Of a stretch of 64,000 nt of DNA, positions 10,870 through 21,632 are shown piece by piece. This stretch comes from Polyporus tsugae (lineage: Eukaryota; Basidiomycota; Agaricomycetes; Polyporales; Polyporaceae): positions 5,394,001 through 5,458,000 of the forward strand of contig JAHRBS010000004.1 in assembly GCA_024305745.1 (NCBI GenBank). Direction: 5' to 3'. Position numbers and translations under genes: made by a program. Below the pieces are notes generated by a model. The model did no database searches, was not told where the DNA came from, and saw only the letters and a program-made list of their open reading frames with translations. Positions within the stretch are counted from its first letter, which is position 1; the number at the start of each line of letters is the position of its first letter.

Positions 10870-11960
10870 GAGTGTTCACATTTTCACGGGTGCGACTAAC
10901 TTGCACCAGCCAAACGGCCAGTTTTTCACAGGTGCTAGCTTTTTTGGCGGGGCAAGTTAGTTTGTCACCCGTGCGCTCAAGTTCACGGGTGCTCGCGTGA
11001 ACTCACTTGCGCCGATATCCCTAGTTGCTGTGACATCTCGGGCATATGTCCACGTGTATCTGCATCTTCAAAGGTTCCATAATAAGTAGTGTAACGTACC
11101 CTCCTACATAGCGATGCTGAAAAGGCAGAACATGATGGAATCCAGTTCACGGGAGTTCACGGGTACTCACGGGAAAGTGAACACCCGTGCGAACCAGTGA
11201 GCGCATGGGCGCTCCAGTGAACACCAGTGAGCTCACGCGAAAACGCCTCCCTCACGCGGGTTCTCGCGTATGTTCACGTCGTCCAAGGGCAGCACAACAT
11301 CTATGTGCTGGAATGTATCAAGGCGTATACTGAAGGTACACCACACCCCTGTGCCATCTTCTACCACCGGTACCATGAAGTGTCTCTTCACTGCCAGAGT
11401 CAGTGGCCACGACCAATTTGCCGCCCTAGTGGTGCCCGCGGCGGTTCAACGGGAACCCGACTTCTTGTCGCCTTCTCCTGCCTTCCATCTACCCCCGCGC
11501 TTGCCTCCCTTACCTCATCTGTATGTGCCGCCATTCGCCTCCTTGTGCTCGTCGCTTGTCTGCCGAGACTGCCGATCTCCTCACGCACGTCCGCCGACTC
11601 GGACACCGACGTCCAACACCGACGTCTCCTTGATCGGAAGGCTTCTGCACGGGGTGCGTACAGGGCCATCCGCTGCGTTGATTCTGTACGTCAGTTCTCA
11701 ACTATAGACTCTGGTTCATGGACCATTTGGTCACTCGGCCTCGCGAATGAACAGGCGTCCGCTGAGGGCTCAATTTGGGAAGACATGGATGGACTTCAAC
11801 TGCAACTTTGCTCACGGGAGTACAAGCTGGTACCAGTGCACTCCAGTGATCTTTCACCAACATAAGTGAGCACCCGCGAGCACCAGTGAGTATCCGTGAG
11901 CACCAGTGAGCACCCACGAGCACCCGTGAGCACCAGTTAGGTCTCACTGTTGCTCACGAG
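10870..11960. repeat. Interval bounded by CACGGGTG / CACCCGTG repeat clusters
   Basis: Around 10875-11005 and 11147-11250 the motif CACGGGTG and variants recur next to GTTCACGG. At 11835-11955 the reverse-complement type recurs as a degenerate 12-mer (GTGAGCACCAGT) repeated about eight times. The two ends thus carry the same short motif mainly in opposite orientations, and both outer edges contain CAGTGA. This resembles subterminal repeats of a DNA transposon. The open plus-strand frame in between (11227-11865) has no recognisable domain. A similar motif patch appears at 12595-12665. Confidence 0.4.
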
Positions 11961-12974
11961 CGGGCTGCATAGAATGCTACAGAGTCTACTTGTCTACGAA
12001 CTTGATTCTTCAACATTCCTGACATCAACAAAACCAATCCTGACAAGCCTGAGGAGTGTGCAGGATGGAGCGATGTCGGACGACCACGGCGGTGCCAGCA
12101 CACACTGCCCACAGGTCACCCGGTGGCGGAGCCGAGGTACGTCCGGTGCACCCTCTTGCAATCGTTAATAGATTATGCTTGAATGCTGGTGATGAGTCGA
12201 GATAGCCATGCACGAGCCTGCCGCGTCTGAGAGTGGCTCAAGAGCTACTGCTGTTTCCGGTTTACGTGGACTGACAGTGGTGCTAGTGGAGTCCAGTATA
12301 TTCACGCCAATACGGATGCTACCATGACAAGTCTCGATTGAGATAGACGAGTAGAAGACGGCAGATGGCAATATAATAAATGGAAAGAATAAGGACCGGA
12401 AGGTCAGCTACATTGACATTGCACGCTTGAAACTTTCGATGCGGTGAGGGCAGCGATGAAGGATCAGCGTCCGGTGGCCACTTTAGTCGGCGGTGCCTAA
12501 GGCGCAAGGGTGACGGGTGGATGGAGAGGCAGCCCATAAGCAAGCCTGGAGATGGTTATACGACTCAGGCAGTACGTTGAACTATCGCCCGTGTCGCCTC
12601 ACGCGACTCACGGGTGTGAGGCTTATTACTAGGGGGCCCAAGTTAGCCAAGTGACTTGCACCCATGAGTATGCGCACACTCGATAGATCTTGTGATTGGT
12701 GGAGGGGGTCGGATGGAAATGAGGTGCAGCCGAGAGGGATACGACGCATGGAGGTACTCGCTTGCACCTCAGTTGGTGCTTGGTTGGTGCTATCGATTGA
12801 GGGATGGAGAACTTGAAGACATTCCTGGTCGATGGGACGCGGACTAGAGGGAGCCACAAGGTCTGCTTGCTCAATGCTACCACCCCGCAACCTGGCTAGC
12901 GCGGCGGGTTCGGGCTGAGCGAGACACTGGTGTCCGGCGAGTGATATGATCAACAACCTTCCATTTGCGGCATA
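11961..12974. other. No recognisable gene
   Basis: Short unconvincing frames only. A patch at 12595-12665 (CTCACGGGTGTG, then CAAGTTAGCC and GACTTGCACCC) echoes the repeats at 10.9-12 kb and may be a related fragment. Confidence 0.35.
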
Positions 12975-13364
12975 CTATAACTGGTCAATAATACAACGAT
13001 CCTTTCCTGCTCCTAATATCAATCTAGTACTGCTTGTAGGAAGAATAGGTACCATGAAGCACCGCGTACCACGATGACTCCTTTCCTTGCACCGGAAATA
13101 GAGCAGCTGGTCGCTCCTCTTCAGATATTTGGCAATTTGCTTGCAACACCTAATCTCTTCTCCATTCGGCTCGCGGCGCAAGCATGCAGCTCGCATCCGG
13201 TAGATTCGACCATCATGAGCCAGGTAATACGATGCGTGCCTCAGCACCTCGAATTTACCAGCTCGTTGGAATGCGAGCATGAGGTGCTCCTCGCTGAATA
13301 TCCAATATTCGAGGATTGTGGTAACGAAGTGAGTGCAGATGTTATAAGGATCGAGGGACGGCAC
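12975..13364 (-). CDS. Hypothetical protein, 129 codons
   Basis: The minus-strand frame has a balanced, protein-like composition, with segments such as FSEEHLMLAFQRAGKFEV and EIRCCKQIAKYLKRSDQLLY. The first codon is GTG, so the real start probably lies in an upstream exon. I recognise no domain or catalytic motif. The overlapping plus-strand frame (13074-13418) is of similar length and cannot be excluded. Confidence that this is a real gene is low. Confidence 0.25.
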   Translation of the reverse strand: MPSLDPYNICTHFVTTILEYWIFSEEHLMLAFQRAGKFEVLRHASYYLAHDGRIYRMRAACLRREPNGEEIRCCKQIAKYLKRSDQLLYFRCKERSHRGTRCFMVPILPTSSTRLILGAGKDRCIIDQL

Positions 13365-14847
13365 TTTGAAAGCGAAGGCTGCCCTAAACCTATTGCTGAA
13401 AAGGGGATATCACTGTAAGGTCATGCTGCGACAACGAGAAAGTCTACTAACCCGGTGTGTCGAAAATCTTGCAACGCATGAGTAATCAGACCCCCACAAC
13501 ATAAAACGAACAGCGCCGTGTTTCTTAGTAGATTCATGGGAAGGCCGCGGCAAACGTGTTGAAGCATCTAAAACAACACTTTGTGAGCACTCTCTCTAAC
13601 GACAGTATCATAACAGTTAAATGTTTAAACATGCACAGCCTCCAAGGACACGACTTTCCCAGGTTGGTACAAGAGTGAGCCATCACTGGGCTGGGAGTGG
13701 GTATTGATGGACATGACCAGGTCCACTGAAAGGCGATTCCTGCACGGCCCGTTAGAAGCAACTAGGTAATAATCAGCGGTATACTAACTGCGCAAAGTTG
13801 GTTATGGATGTCGAACACTCTCTCAGCACCTTTCTCGCTTCATTATCTCCTAGATGGTGAAACGGCAATCTCAGGACCAATAGGTCCTGCTCCTAAAGCC
13901 GAACATGAGCAAAATGAAAATGAAAATAGGATTGGACAAGCCTGACCCGAGCAATGAACCGACCCCTTACGAGATTCTCCATATGATCGGCGCAAGCCTC
14001 CTGGACACTGAAGCCGTTTGAATCATCTGGCAACCAGTAGATGCTGAATATGATTAAAGCAGCGGAACTGATTGCTGCACGGCTGCCACCAATGGATCGC
14101 AATGGTATTGGATACTGAATTTGTGTTCAGTTTGGTCTATGAATAACACTTGGACTACTGTGACGTACGCCAATTGGAATTCCCGCCTTTTTGGAGCATT
14201 CCGGGCATATCCAGTTCGGGGAGTACGGCAAACAGGCGTCCTCGTACCCCATACCTCGCATGCATCCGGCGACATGCTTACAGACCGTGCAAGCTACGAC
14301 GTGGCCACCTTGTCGGCAGAAATAACATTGCTGGACAGAAATAAGTCACCGGTGAAGTTGACCAGACTGTGACAGAAGGTAACGAACCATACGAAGCGGT
14401 GGCTCAGGAGAGGGCTTTTGATTCAAGGTCAAGACTAGAACTATCGTCAGACCGGCCCCCCTTGATAACCCAAATATTGCCACAGACCTGGAACTGATAG
14501 CAAAACCCCTCTCGAACTGTCTGGGGGTATGACTCGCTGCTGACTGTTAGACGCGTTGACCTGCGTGGACGAGGGGAGAAAAGAGGAGAAGAAGAGGAAG
14601 AGCGAGAAGAAGGAGTCGAGGCAGTCTCCTCGCGATTGACCGTGGTCGCAACCTGGAAACTTGGTAGCGAGAGCGCGCCAGTGGTCCGTCGTCGCATGAC
14701 ATCTGCGGGTTGATGCATTGATGATTGGACAGTGTGACCTTATATGCAAAGCCGGGATATTTACGTAACGGCAAGAGGGCCAGTCCGGCCGGAAAGCTCC
14801 AAGTCCCCCATTGTCCCCCATTGTCCTCCACTGTGAACGCTCCCCCA
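13365..14847. other. No firm gene; promoter side of the cyclin gene
   Basis: Minus-strand fragments around 13893-14275 and 14404-14718 are open but look like no family I know. Just upstream of the cyclin start, CCCCCATTGTC occurs twice in tandem (14806-14828) and a degraded copy follows, forming a short C-rich repeat in the likely leader. Confidence 0.35.
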
Positions 14848-15430
14848 ATGTCCTCCGGATTCCCCTATGCTAGTCTCACTGACCGCTGCTCTACTGCTTG
14901 CCAACGTCTGCCGCTCCTCCAGTTTACGTTGAATGTTGTCGGAAAGGCGGGGGTCAAGGTCCCTACTCTCTTGGGCGCTATCGTCTACCTTGGGCGTATC
15001 AAGTCCCGCGCTCAACCACGGGTACACGAGCGAGTCTTTCTCGGAGCCCTTATCCTCGCTCATAAGGTGCGTCTTCCTCATCTGCACCGTGCACGTCCTT
15101 CCCCTTATGTACCATATCAAGTACTGCAACGATATCACTCTCAAGAACGTACACTGGGCGTGGTGCACCGGTCTTTTTGACTCGTCCAACATTAGCCGCA
15201 TCAAACGCGAGTCTCTTGCCGTGCTGAATTTCAAGCTGCCGATCTCGGAGGGTGATCTGCTGGCCCATCGTCATGCGCTTCTCGCATCATTATCAGCCTG
15301 TGCCATCGCGTTCCTGTGCTCGTATATCCTAGATTCGACCTTTTGGGTGGTCCAGGGTCGTATATGCTACTCTCAACCCCATGGTATCGATTATCTACGT
15401 TGTCTGCATGTGAGGGACTGCCCAATCTGA
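14848..15430 (+). CDS. Cyclin-domain protein (fungal PCL/Clg1-like)
   Basis: Two exons, 14848-15066 and 15122-15427 plus stop, are separated by a 55-nt intron (GTGCGT ... CAAG), both in phase 0, giving about 175 residues. ATG at 14848 is the first in-frame Met of the coding-like stretch (SSGFPYASLTDRC). The cyclin box is clear: TLLGAIVYLGRIK, then HERVFLGALILAHK at the end of exon 1, and NDITLKNVHWAWCTGLFD with the ESLAVLNFKLPISE helix in exon 2. These match the cyclin helix-1 to helix-5 pattern, including the conserved Lys of ALILAxK and Glu near RxExL. Such proteins activate a Pho85-type CDK, but the partner here is inferred. The C-terminal tail after LLAHRHALL is hydrophobic and not family-typical, so the 3' end may include another unrecognised intron. 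I see no stop or frameshift. Confidence 0.75.
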
Positions 15431-15569
15431 AGAAACCCAACGCTGTCGTCGAGGCATGCGTCATTTGAGGACTCTCGCTTATGATCCGCCAAACGATTCG
15501 ATTACAGTAATACAGATCCATGAGCTCCCTTGGCTCTATTACATCGGTCGACTTCCCGCCACAGATCAT

Positions 15570-16160
15570 CTACACCGAAAGGTAGTTTGGGATGTAATAG
15601 CTGTCGCCGGACCTGAGGAACATGGCGGGGATGCAATTAGTAGTATCAGTAGTATCAGTCTGCCGGGAACTCCCTAGGCACTGCGGGGTTTTGACGAGAA
15701 CCATGACCATATATCCTTTGCGAGGAGGATTTTTGTTTGGATTGCGAGTTTGGCGAGTCGCGGCCACAACGAAGTCGCGTTGACCTGGTAAAATGTTCAG
15801 TGCAAACCCCAGGACACAGATGATGTTGGCCTGACCTTCATGCATGAACTCCGATAAATGATTGGGAAATGTGTCACCCACCTGCGATGCAGGCTTCAAA
15901 TTGAACCCCACATCAAGTTCGATATGGGAGGGTCGGCGTAGCAAGGAAAATGCCCGAGTAGAGCGTCGAGATGATAGAGCATCATAGACGGATGGATGTA
16001 CAATTCGGTGGGGTTTTTGTCTGGCTGCGAACTCACCGTGGTCACTTGTGAGGAACGACGTGCGTTTCAGCTGGCGTACGACAGTACTTTCCCCCACGAC
16101 GCAGTCATTGTGCTCCATCTCCCGTTCTAGCGGCCGCCGCAAGGAACCATTCGGTATCAT
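15570..16160 (-). CDS. Hypothetical protein, 196 aa
   Basis: An uninterrupted minus-strand frame opens with a true ATG at 16160 and ends in a stop at 15570. Composition is protein-like (KRTSFLTSDHGEFAARQKPH, IELDVGFNLKPASQVGDTFP, NILPGQRDFVVAATRQT). No domain, signal peptide or membrane segment is evident. A Thr/Asp/Ser tract (SSRQTDTTDTTN) near the C-terminus comes from a short AGTATC-type repeat at about 15643-15660. The stop lies about 140 bp from the 3' end of the cyclin gene, so the two are convergent. Function is unknown. It may be one exon of a longer gene. Confidence 0.4.
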   Translation of the reverse strand: MIPNGSLRRPLEREMEHNDCVVGESTVVRQLKRTSFLTSDHGEFAARQKPHRIVHPSVYDALSSRRSTRAFSLLRRPSHIELDVGFNLKPASQVGDTFPNHLSEFMHEGQANIICVLGFALNILPGQRDFVVAATRQTRNPNKNPPRKGYMVMVLVKTPQCLGSSRQTDTTDTTNCIPAMFLRSGDSYYIPNYLSV

Positions 16161-16592
16161 GATCCTGTGCCCATGTCAAAACACCATCACGTCATGGTGA
16201 TCAGAGAGTGGCCACAGAGGACTTCGTCGAATCCACCCTTGCCATGGGACAATAAGTCTCGGGGTCGCATTCCACACAGATCAATCAGCACGGAACCACT
16301 GACCCCGAACACCATGCTCTACGCACTCGCACGCTTGATCACGCTGTGGCAAGAGCACATTGCCTTGCCAGTGTGACCTTGGCCAGTGTGACCTTGCTTG
16401 TAATGACCGCCGTAAGATGCTCCTGGCCCCGGGATGGAGCAATAATAATGCTTAGACGAGTCCGATCAGCAGCTATGTTGTGTTGTATGTGGCCACATCG
16501 ATATCGCTCGTCGGTCACCCCCGATGAGCAGGATGAGATGCTACCTTGGGTGAGATTGTCCATATCATGTACGCCGGCGCAACATGCGGCCC
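16161..16592. other. No gene; short tandem repeat
   Basis: A 15-bp unit (GCCAGTGTGACCTTG) occurs twice in tandem at about 16368-16397. No convincing coding exon is visible. Confidence 0.4.
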
Positions 16593-17134
16593 TTACATAT
16601 CCACCACTAGTGCCCCCACAAATTGTCCCTCAAGCACCTTCCGCTCTTCTGCAACATATCCTAGGAGTATTTCGACAGTCGTGCGCAACATCTGGAAATA
16701 CGCCTCATCTTTGTCCAACCCGGAAAGAAAGTCAGAGAGATTGGTCGTAGGATTTGGCGCGATGGGAAGCCCCTGAGTCTGGGAAGCGTTAGTACAGCGG
16801 TCAGGGTAACACGTAAGTACAGCGGTCAGGGTAACACGTAGACCACTACCACCAACCAGCTTCTGGTTTTGCTCTTGTTCCCAGAGTCGCAGAGTTGCAC
16901 GTAAGAGGGTATGGGCAGCATCAACATGCTGTTTGTGAGATCCATATACTGCTTCTGCCGATACGATATGCTGTTCCTAGCAAAACATAAGGATCTTTAC
17001 TGCTGAGGGTGAGCATGCTCACTGACCGAAAGGTCTCCGTGCTGCGGGATAGCTATTGCAGCATCATGGAGGCGCAAACGACATTCCGACCAACTTTCTC
17101 GTGAACGAGTTGCTTGTGAGTCGCTCCTACATTT
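16593..17134 (-). CDS. Small protein of unknown function, paralogue of the gene at 21.6 kb
   Basis: Three exons can be joined in phase: about 17134-17027, 16976-16857 (120 nt) and 16778-16593, with introns of 50 nt (GTCAGT ... CTAG) and 78 nt (GTTGGT ... CCCAG with a CTAAC branch site). Exon 2 encodes HKQHVDAAHTLLRATLRLWE. Exon 3 encodes LPIAPNPTTN and LDKDEAYFQMLRTTVEILLG. Both align with the 21.6-kb gene (HTTVQIILAYIAQER there), and intron positions and exon-2 length are the same. Predicted structure is mostly helical. No known domain is recognised. Exon 1 (RLHDAAIAIPQHGDLS) has no in-frame ATG that I can find, so the start may lie in another upstream exon near 17280 (MAKFSGPPAQPSSNLSPPP, followed by a GTATGT donor). 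Confidence 0.55.
16791..16840 (+). repeat. Perfect 25-bp tandem duplication inside an intron
   Basis: AGTACAGCGGTCAGGGTAAC plus ACGTA occurs twice head to tail without a difference. It lies inside intron 2 of the preceding gene and explains why that intron is 78 nt while the paralogue's is 49 nt. It is probably a recent slippage event. Confidence 0.9.
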
Positions 17135-17701
17135 TGAACCTGGGAGTCAGAATTGGGTCGAGCACAGTACAACTGACATGGTGGATGAGATAGTGGACAT
17201 ACATGAGGGATGACAGGAGGAGGAGAGAGATTGGAAGAAGGCTGGGCTGGGGGCCCAGAGAACTTGGCCATGGAGGTTGTCGGTGAGAGTCCGCTTTTCC
17301 ATTCCGGGCAAACAATCGCCTGGTCAGATAGACGCACATGCTTCAACGCGATACAATTTGTCGCCTCTATATTTAGACTCGGACTCGAATGTGAAGTTCT
17401 CACGTTCGTAGCTATAGACGACAACTCAGCCAAGCCTACAAAGACGTATACGAGACAAGGATGAGACAAGGATGGACACGCCATACAACTCTCACACAGT
17501 CTCCCATACTGATCATAGTCGCGTCAAAATCCGGACAATAACGGTTAACTATATATGAATGTTACACACCTTCATATTCATATCACTTTCTTTGCTTGGC
17601 AACTTGTAGATATTCCTGACAAAGTTCTGGAAGCGCTGCATCGGAGCTAAGTATACTATGTGTGACTAAGTCGATCTGTCGTAATAAATTTGATACACTT
17701 A
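17135..17701. other. Possible first exon of the 16.6-kb gene
   Basis: The minus strand at 17218-17285 could encode an N-terminal Pro/Ser-rich exon starting with ATG. Its phase does not join the next exon cleanly, so I leave it outside the gene. The remainder to 17701 shows nothing recognisable. Confidence 0.3.
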
Positions 17702-18845
17702 CTAAGTCCAGTCGTCTAGGCAACAACCATATACCTTGTTGCTCTCCTCCAGTTCTCTTTGGTCCATGCTACGCCATAGGTGATATACCAGGCCACGGTC
17801 GCCCACAACGTAAGAGTAACGGAGGACCTGGCTCCTCAGGATAGAAAAGAAGATTCTCGTCCCAGCGACGAGGTCATAGTGGATTGAGAAGCTGGTCATC
17901 CGCACAGGGTCGAACAGGAGTGATGCTGAATAAGGTCCAGGGAATGAATGTAGTGTAATGTCATAGAGGCCTAGGGGGATAACCCATGTTTGGGAATCAC
18001 CTAGCCAACGAGGTCCAAAACCAAATAGCGCAAGCATATCCTGTTGAGGTTGAGGAAGACACAGAGGTGTGCGGTCGGGATCACCGACACCGACCGTGTT
18101 CGCTGGATAATTGGGGGTCGAGGAAGAGCAATGAGATAGAGATATGTGCTCCTCGATCGTCGCTAGAGGAAAGAGACAGTATGCTTTCTCGAAGCTTATG
18201 ACGTTCATACGGCAAGCTGCAAAAGCTGGTCAATGAGACGTAACCGCAGAAAATTTGCAACAACGAACTTGAATGGTCGCGCAAGATTATCGCCATCGGC
18301 GTTTCTGTACCGACATGAATCCTGATCCAAAGGGGGGACCTGTCTTGGCCTTCTTTTGCGAACGCAAATATTGCAGCGACCGTTGACGGTGCATTGCAAT
18401 TGGAGGCTTCATTATCTTGATCTTGTGCACGGTTTAGGACAGCGGTCTCGAAGTCGGGACTTTGGCCGTTGCTAGGCACAAAAGTATACCCAGCTTCTGC
18501 AAGTAGCCATCGTCCCAGCTCTCGACGCTGGTGGTCATGGACGCAGAGGTCCAGAAGAGACGACGTGGGTCGCCTGTCGAAATAACATAGTGCAAAGTCA
18601 CCGGATATGAGGGTTCGGGTGCGGGCTTGCATACAATGGAATGCCATGGGGTCAGAGAAGAAGACTGCAAGGCGTGGTTCGAGGGCGTATGCATCATTCA
18701 TGTATGAAGACACTTCGAGATGGACCTGGCGACTGACTCGAGATAAGTGAAGCAGTTGTTTGGGAGACAAGTAAGGGAATATGGGGGAGTGCAGATCCCT
18801 CTGTCGATCACCTGAGCGCCATGATGGAAGTCCAATCAGCGGCAC
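17702..18845 (-). CDS. F-box-like 'ISG' family protein (basidiomycete-expanded, function unknown)
   Basis: Exon 1 (about 18845-18269) and exon 2 (18216-17702) are joined by a 52-nt intron (GTTCGT ... TGCAG), which restores the reading RDHSTCRMNVISFEKAYC across the junction. That gives about 363 codons. The N-terminus SPKQLLHLSRVSRQVHLEV resembles an F-box second half. It is followed by ARTRTLISGDFALCYFDRR and LLDLCVHDHQRRELGRWLL, then GYTFVPSNGQ. The C-terminal part has DMLALFGFGPRWLGDSQTW and LRYSYVVGDRG. I know this architecture from many agaricomycete genomes, where the central segment usually reads like ISGSxAL...DLDLYV, a nucleotidyltransferase-like pattern. Here Ser is Asp and DLD is LDL, so any catalytic role is doubtful. 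The 18845 start codon is GTG. A short upstream exon ending at a GTAAGC donor near 18870 may carry the true ATG. Unlike many neighbours it has no stop or frameshift. Confidence 0.6.
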
Positions 18846-20025
18846 ATCGAAGGACTGGTGAGACTTGGCTTACCTCCTCCCCGGGCGCGATAGTAGGGAT
18901 GGATAGCCGATGCTTGAAACACTGTTGTTTCGATTAGCCATGGTGCTTTACAACATATGGCGACATACGTAGGGATGCAGGCATTGCTATAACGGTTCCA
19001 CCGTTCAACGTTCAGGCTTACTGCTGTTATATATGGAGGCCGCGGCCCGAAGGTCACCAGTTGGGCGTCTAGCCATGCCACATGTGCCAGCATGCTACTT
19101 ATGCAGGCGACAATGAAAAATAGCTATAGCCGACGGAAGGTCGCAAGTCAACTCTCCTTCCAAACCTAGCAGAAGTCAGCGCGGTCCATCGGCAAAAAAT
19201 GTAACACACGCACTAGGACGCGGAGAAGCATCCCACCATACACCTTCTCCCAACGGTACACCAAACACGGGATCACCGCAGTTGACCCGAGCAGACCGAT
19301 CCGCGCTAAGCACGACATCTTGCCCGCGCACGTGGAGTCACGACGTGCAAAAGAGGAGGAGCCTCTAATGAGAAGCGGCAGGCGCAACAACTTGGGCTCG
19401 GACCAGCATCAGTTCCAGTTCACGTGGATTGCGGAGGAGACAGACAGAGACATCGAAGTCAACGTGACTAATGTTTACATAATTGCAACATCGCTACGAG
19501 TCTCATCGCCGTTGACGCGAGGATCATAAAAGACGAAAAACCAATCAGTCATTGCGGAGACAACTCCAACATGCCTAGCAAATGCATTCTGGGCGCCATT
19601 TGGGTAGTTTCAGATGAATGGTTTATGTTATAAACCACAATGGCAAGGACATCACCCGCGATATTGATCTCCTGTGTGATGGCCGTCGCTGCGAAGAGCA
19701 ACAAAAGCAGGGCGTCAGCTAACCGTGACACTTCAAGAATCAAGATGAACTCACTTGACTCCAGATGCCGGCACTGACCAAGGGCCTCCTCAGGTAAGTA
19801 CGAATACGTGGGCAATCCACCGGGGCAACGAGGGCAGCCAACCAGCTCGCACAATTGCCCCTGGTAGAGTCGGGTGTCCTGTTGAGAGATGGCATGAAGT
19901 TCCGGTGACCAACATTTGGTTTGGCATTTTCCTGGTCCAGGCCAGGGGCAAGCGAAGGAAACTGCGCCATATACGCCACTGACGTCAGATGGGCAGACGA
20001 CGTTGGACGCTGATGGGATGGAAAT
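18846..20025. other. No firm gene; possible membrane-protein exon
   Basis: Minus strand 19640-19760 encodes a hydrophobic stretch (SRLADALLLLLFAATAITQE) that could be a transmembrane helix. I found no splice sites to build a gene around it. The minus strand at 19166-19390 is open but unrecognised. The rest shows nothing. Confidence 0.3.
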
Positions 20026-20937
20026 TCAGAGGAAGATCATCATCTTCTTAGGCGCAGACAGACTAGCACCAACGAGAGTGTCGACATCAATGAAGAAGTT
20101 ATTCATTCCCTTGGCCCAGTAAAACAAGCCTGAAATCCTACCCAGCGGGTCCAGCGTGGGAAATGAGGAAAGTCGGGGCGAGGCTTCGGGAGAACGCAGG
20201 CGTCGCGGGATGAGGACTAGGGACAGGATGTCCGACAGAAACGTATTGGCGGGAAGTGGGGATGGATAGCCTTCAGACAGCTCCGCCGAGCCTCTGGCAC
20301 ATTCCTTGGAAGCGGAGGATGCCTCCAACGGATCGAGGTCCTAGGAGGGGTTGTCGGAGGTGGAAGAATCGTCCGACACGAACTCCTGTGCGCAAACAGG
20401 AGAGGCTGAAGCGTCCCAAATCTCGTTAAACTCGGATGAAACGTCGGCCGCAGCCAGATTGATCAAGGAGGAGGTAATGGATGACCCAGGAGAGTCAAGG
20501 AGCGACTGTGCCGCGCCAGAAGAGGGGTGCGTCGGAGCGATCACATGATCCGATCCGCTCTCCGCATCGAGCTCGAGGTCACCTTTGGGAGACAAAGACC
20601 GAGCGTTGGAAATGTCTATGCAGGGGCTAGAGCCGAAGGAGGTAAAAGACGGTGACAGGGTTGGACGGGGAGTGCATGGTCGGTCAAGTTGGGAGTACGC
20701 GTCCAATGCGGCGTCCGATAGAGGGGGAGTATTGCTGGCACACCCGTGCGGTATCCAAGTACCGTTGCCAGCATCTTCGTACGGTGTCCAAGTACCCTCG
20801 TTGGCATCTTGCAGTGAAGCGACGAGACGATATTCTAGTACAACCGGGTCATCATAGGCGACCACGAACGTAGGATGCTTAACACATACCCGGTAATCCC
20901 AACCACCTTTTACGAAGCACTCGCATATGCGATGCAA
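20026..20937 (-). pseudogene. Ser/Asp-rich protein of unknown function with an in-frame stop
   Basis: A single minus-strand frame runs from 20937 to 20026 (about 300 codons) and is broken only by TAG at 20341-20343. The first part has DPVVLEYRLVASLQDANEGT and a Ser/Pro/Thr-rich middle. Before the stop it is acidic (AQEFVSDDSSTSDNPS). After the stop it continues as DLDPLEASSASKECARGS and ends with NNFFIDVDTLVGASLSAPKK. The shared frame suggests one gene with a nonsense mutation, or two exons with an unrecognised intron. No ATG is obvious at the 5' end. No domain is recognised. Confidence 0.35.
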
Positions 20938-21632
20938 CCTGCCTCATTGTCCTGTTGACACCCGCCTTCTGAAGATGCGAGACAACAAATCTATTCCTCC
21001 AATATGCGGGGCCGCGGGAGGACAGCGCCCATGGTGATGTCCAGTAAACCCGAAGGGCTAATGAAGAGGTGAAGTCAGCCTTTGGTCCATGACTATCTAT
21101 CTAGAAGAGCACGCAGCACCCACCGGCGAAGAGGATGATTTCTACCTCTTCGGACCAGACAGTGCGACGCAGTTGGCCCGAGGCGGAAGCGCGGTTACGT
21201 TGCCTGGCCATAAGGAAGAGCACGGTCGCGATGATCAGCTGAGACGTATATATGCATACTGACGTGAGAAATCGGTGGGGGGGAGGGAAAGTGGGATAGG
21301 AGTGGGCATTGGGGAGAGAGGCCTCGAAGATCGCCAGTGTGTGCAGGACTCAGCCACAAACCAAATACCGATAATCAAAGTTAGCCTGTGAATTTAAGCC
21401 TCCGCCTGCCTCGCGACCGATCTTTCTGCTGTTACTTTTCGCGCGAATGCCCGGCGTTTGAACTTTGTGTGCAATCAAGCGGGAAGAACACTCGTAAGTA
21501 TAAGTTGCTGTAGACTGCGCCCTCCCCACATAGGCCATTTGCTCAGAAAAAGCTTTGTAGCACAGGGAATTTATGCCATAACACTGAAACCGCAATGCTA
21601 GTACTGTACTATTCGCTGTAGTGCATTTGTGA
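20938..21632. other. No recognisable gene
   Basis: Only short open frames. A G-rich tract (GGTGGGGGGGAGGG) lies near 21275. No repeat or RNA gene is seen. Confidence 0.4.

Noticed and set aside
11227..11865. Plus-strand open frame of 212 codons as a transposase
   Set aside because: No DDE, zinc-finger or helicase motif. It overlaps the repeat clusters.
11835..11955. CRISPR array or telomere-like repeat
   Set aside because: The 12-mer repeats are degenerate with no spacers, no TTAGGG-type unit, and the genome is eukaryotic.
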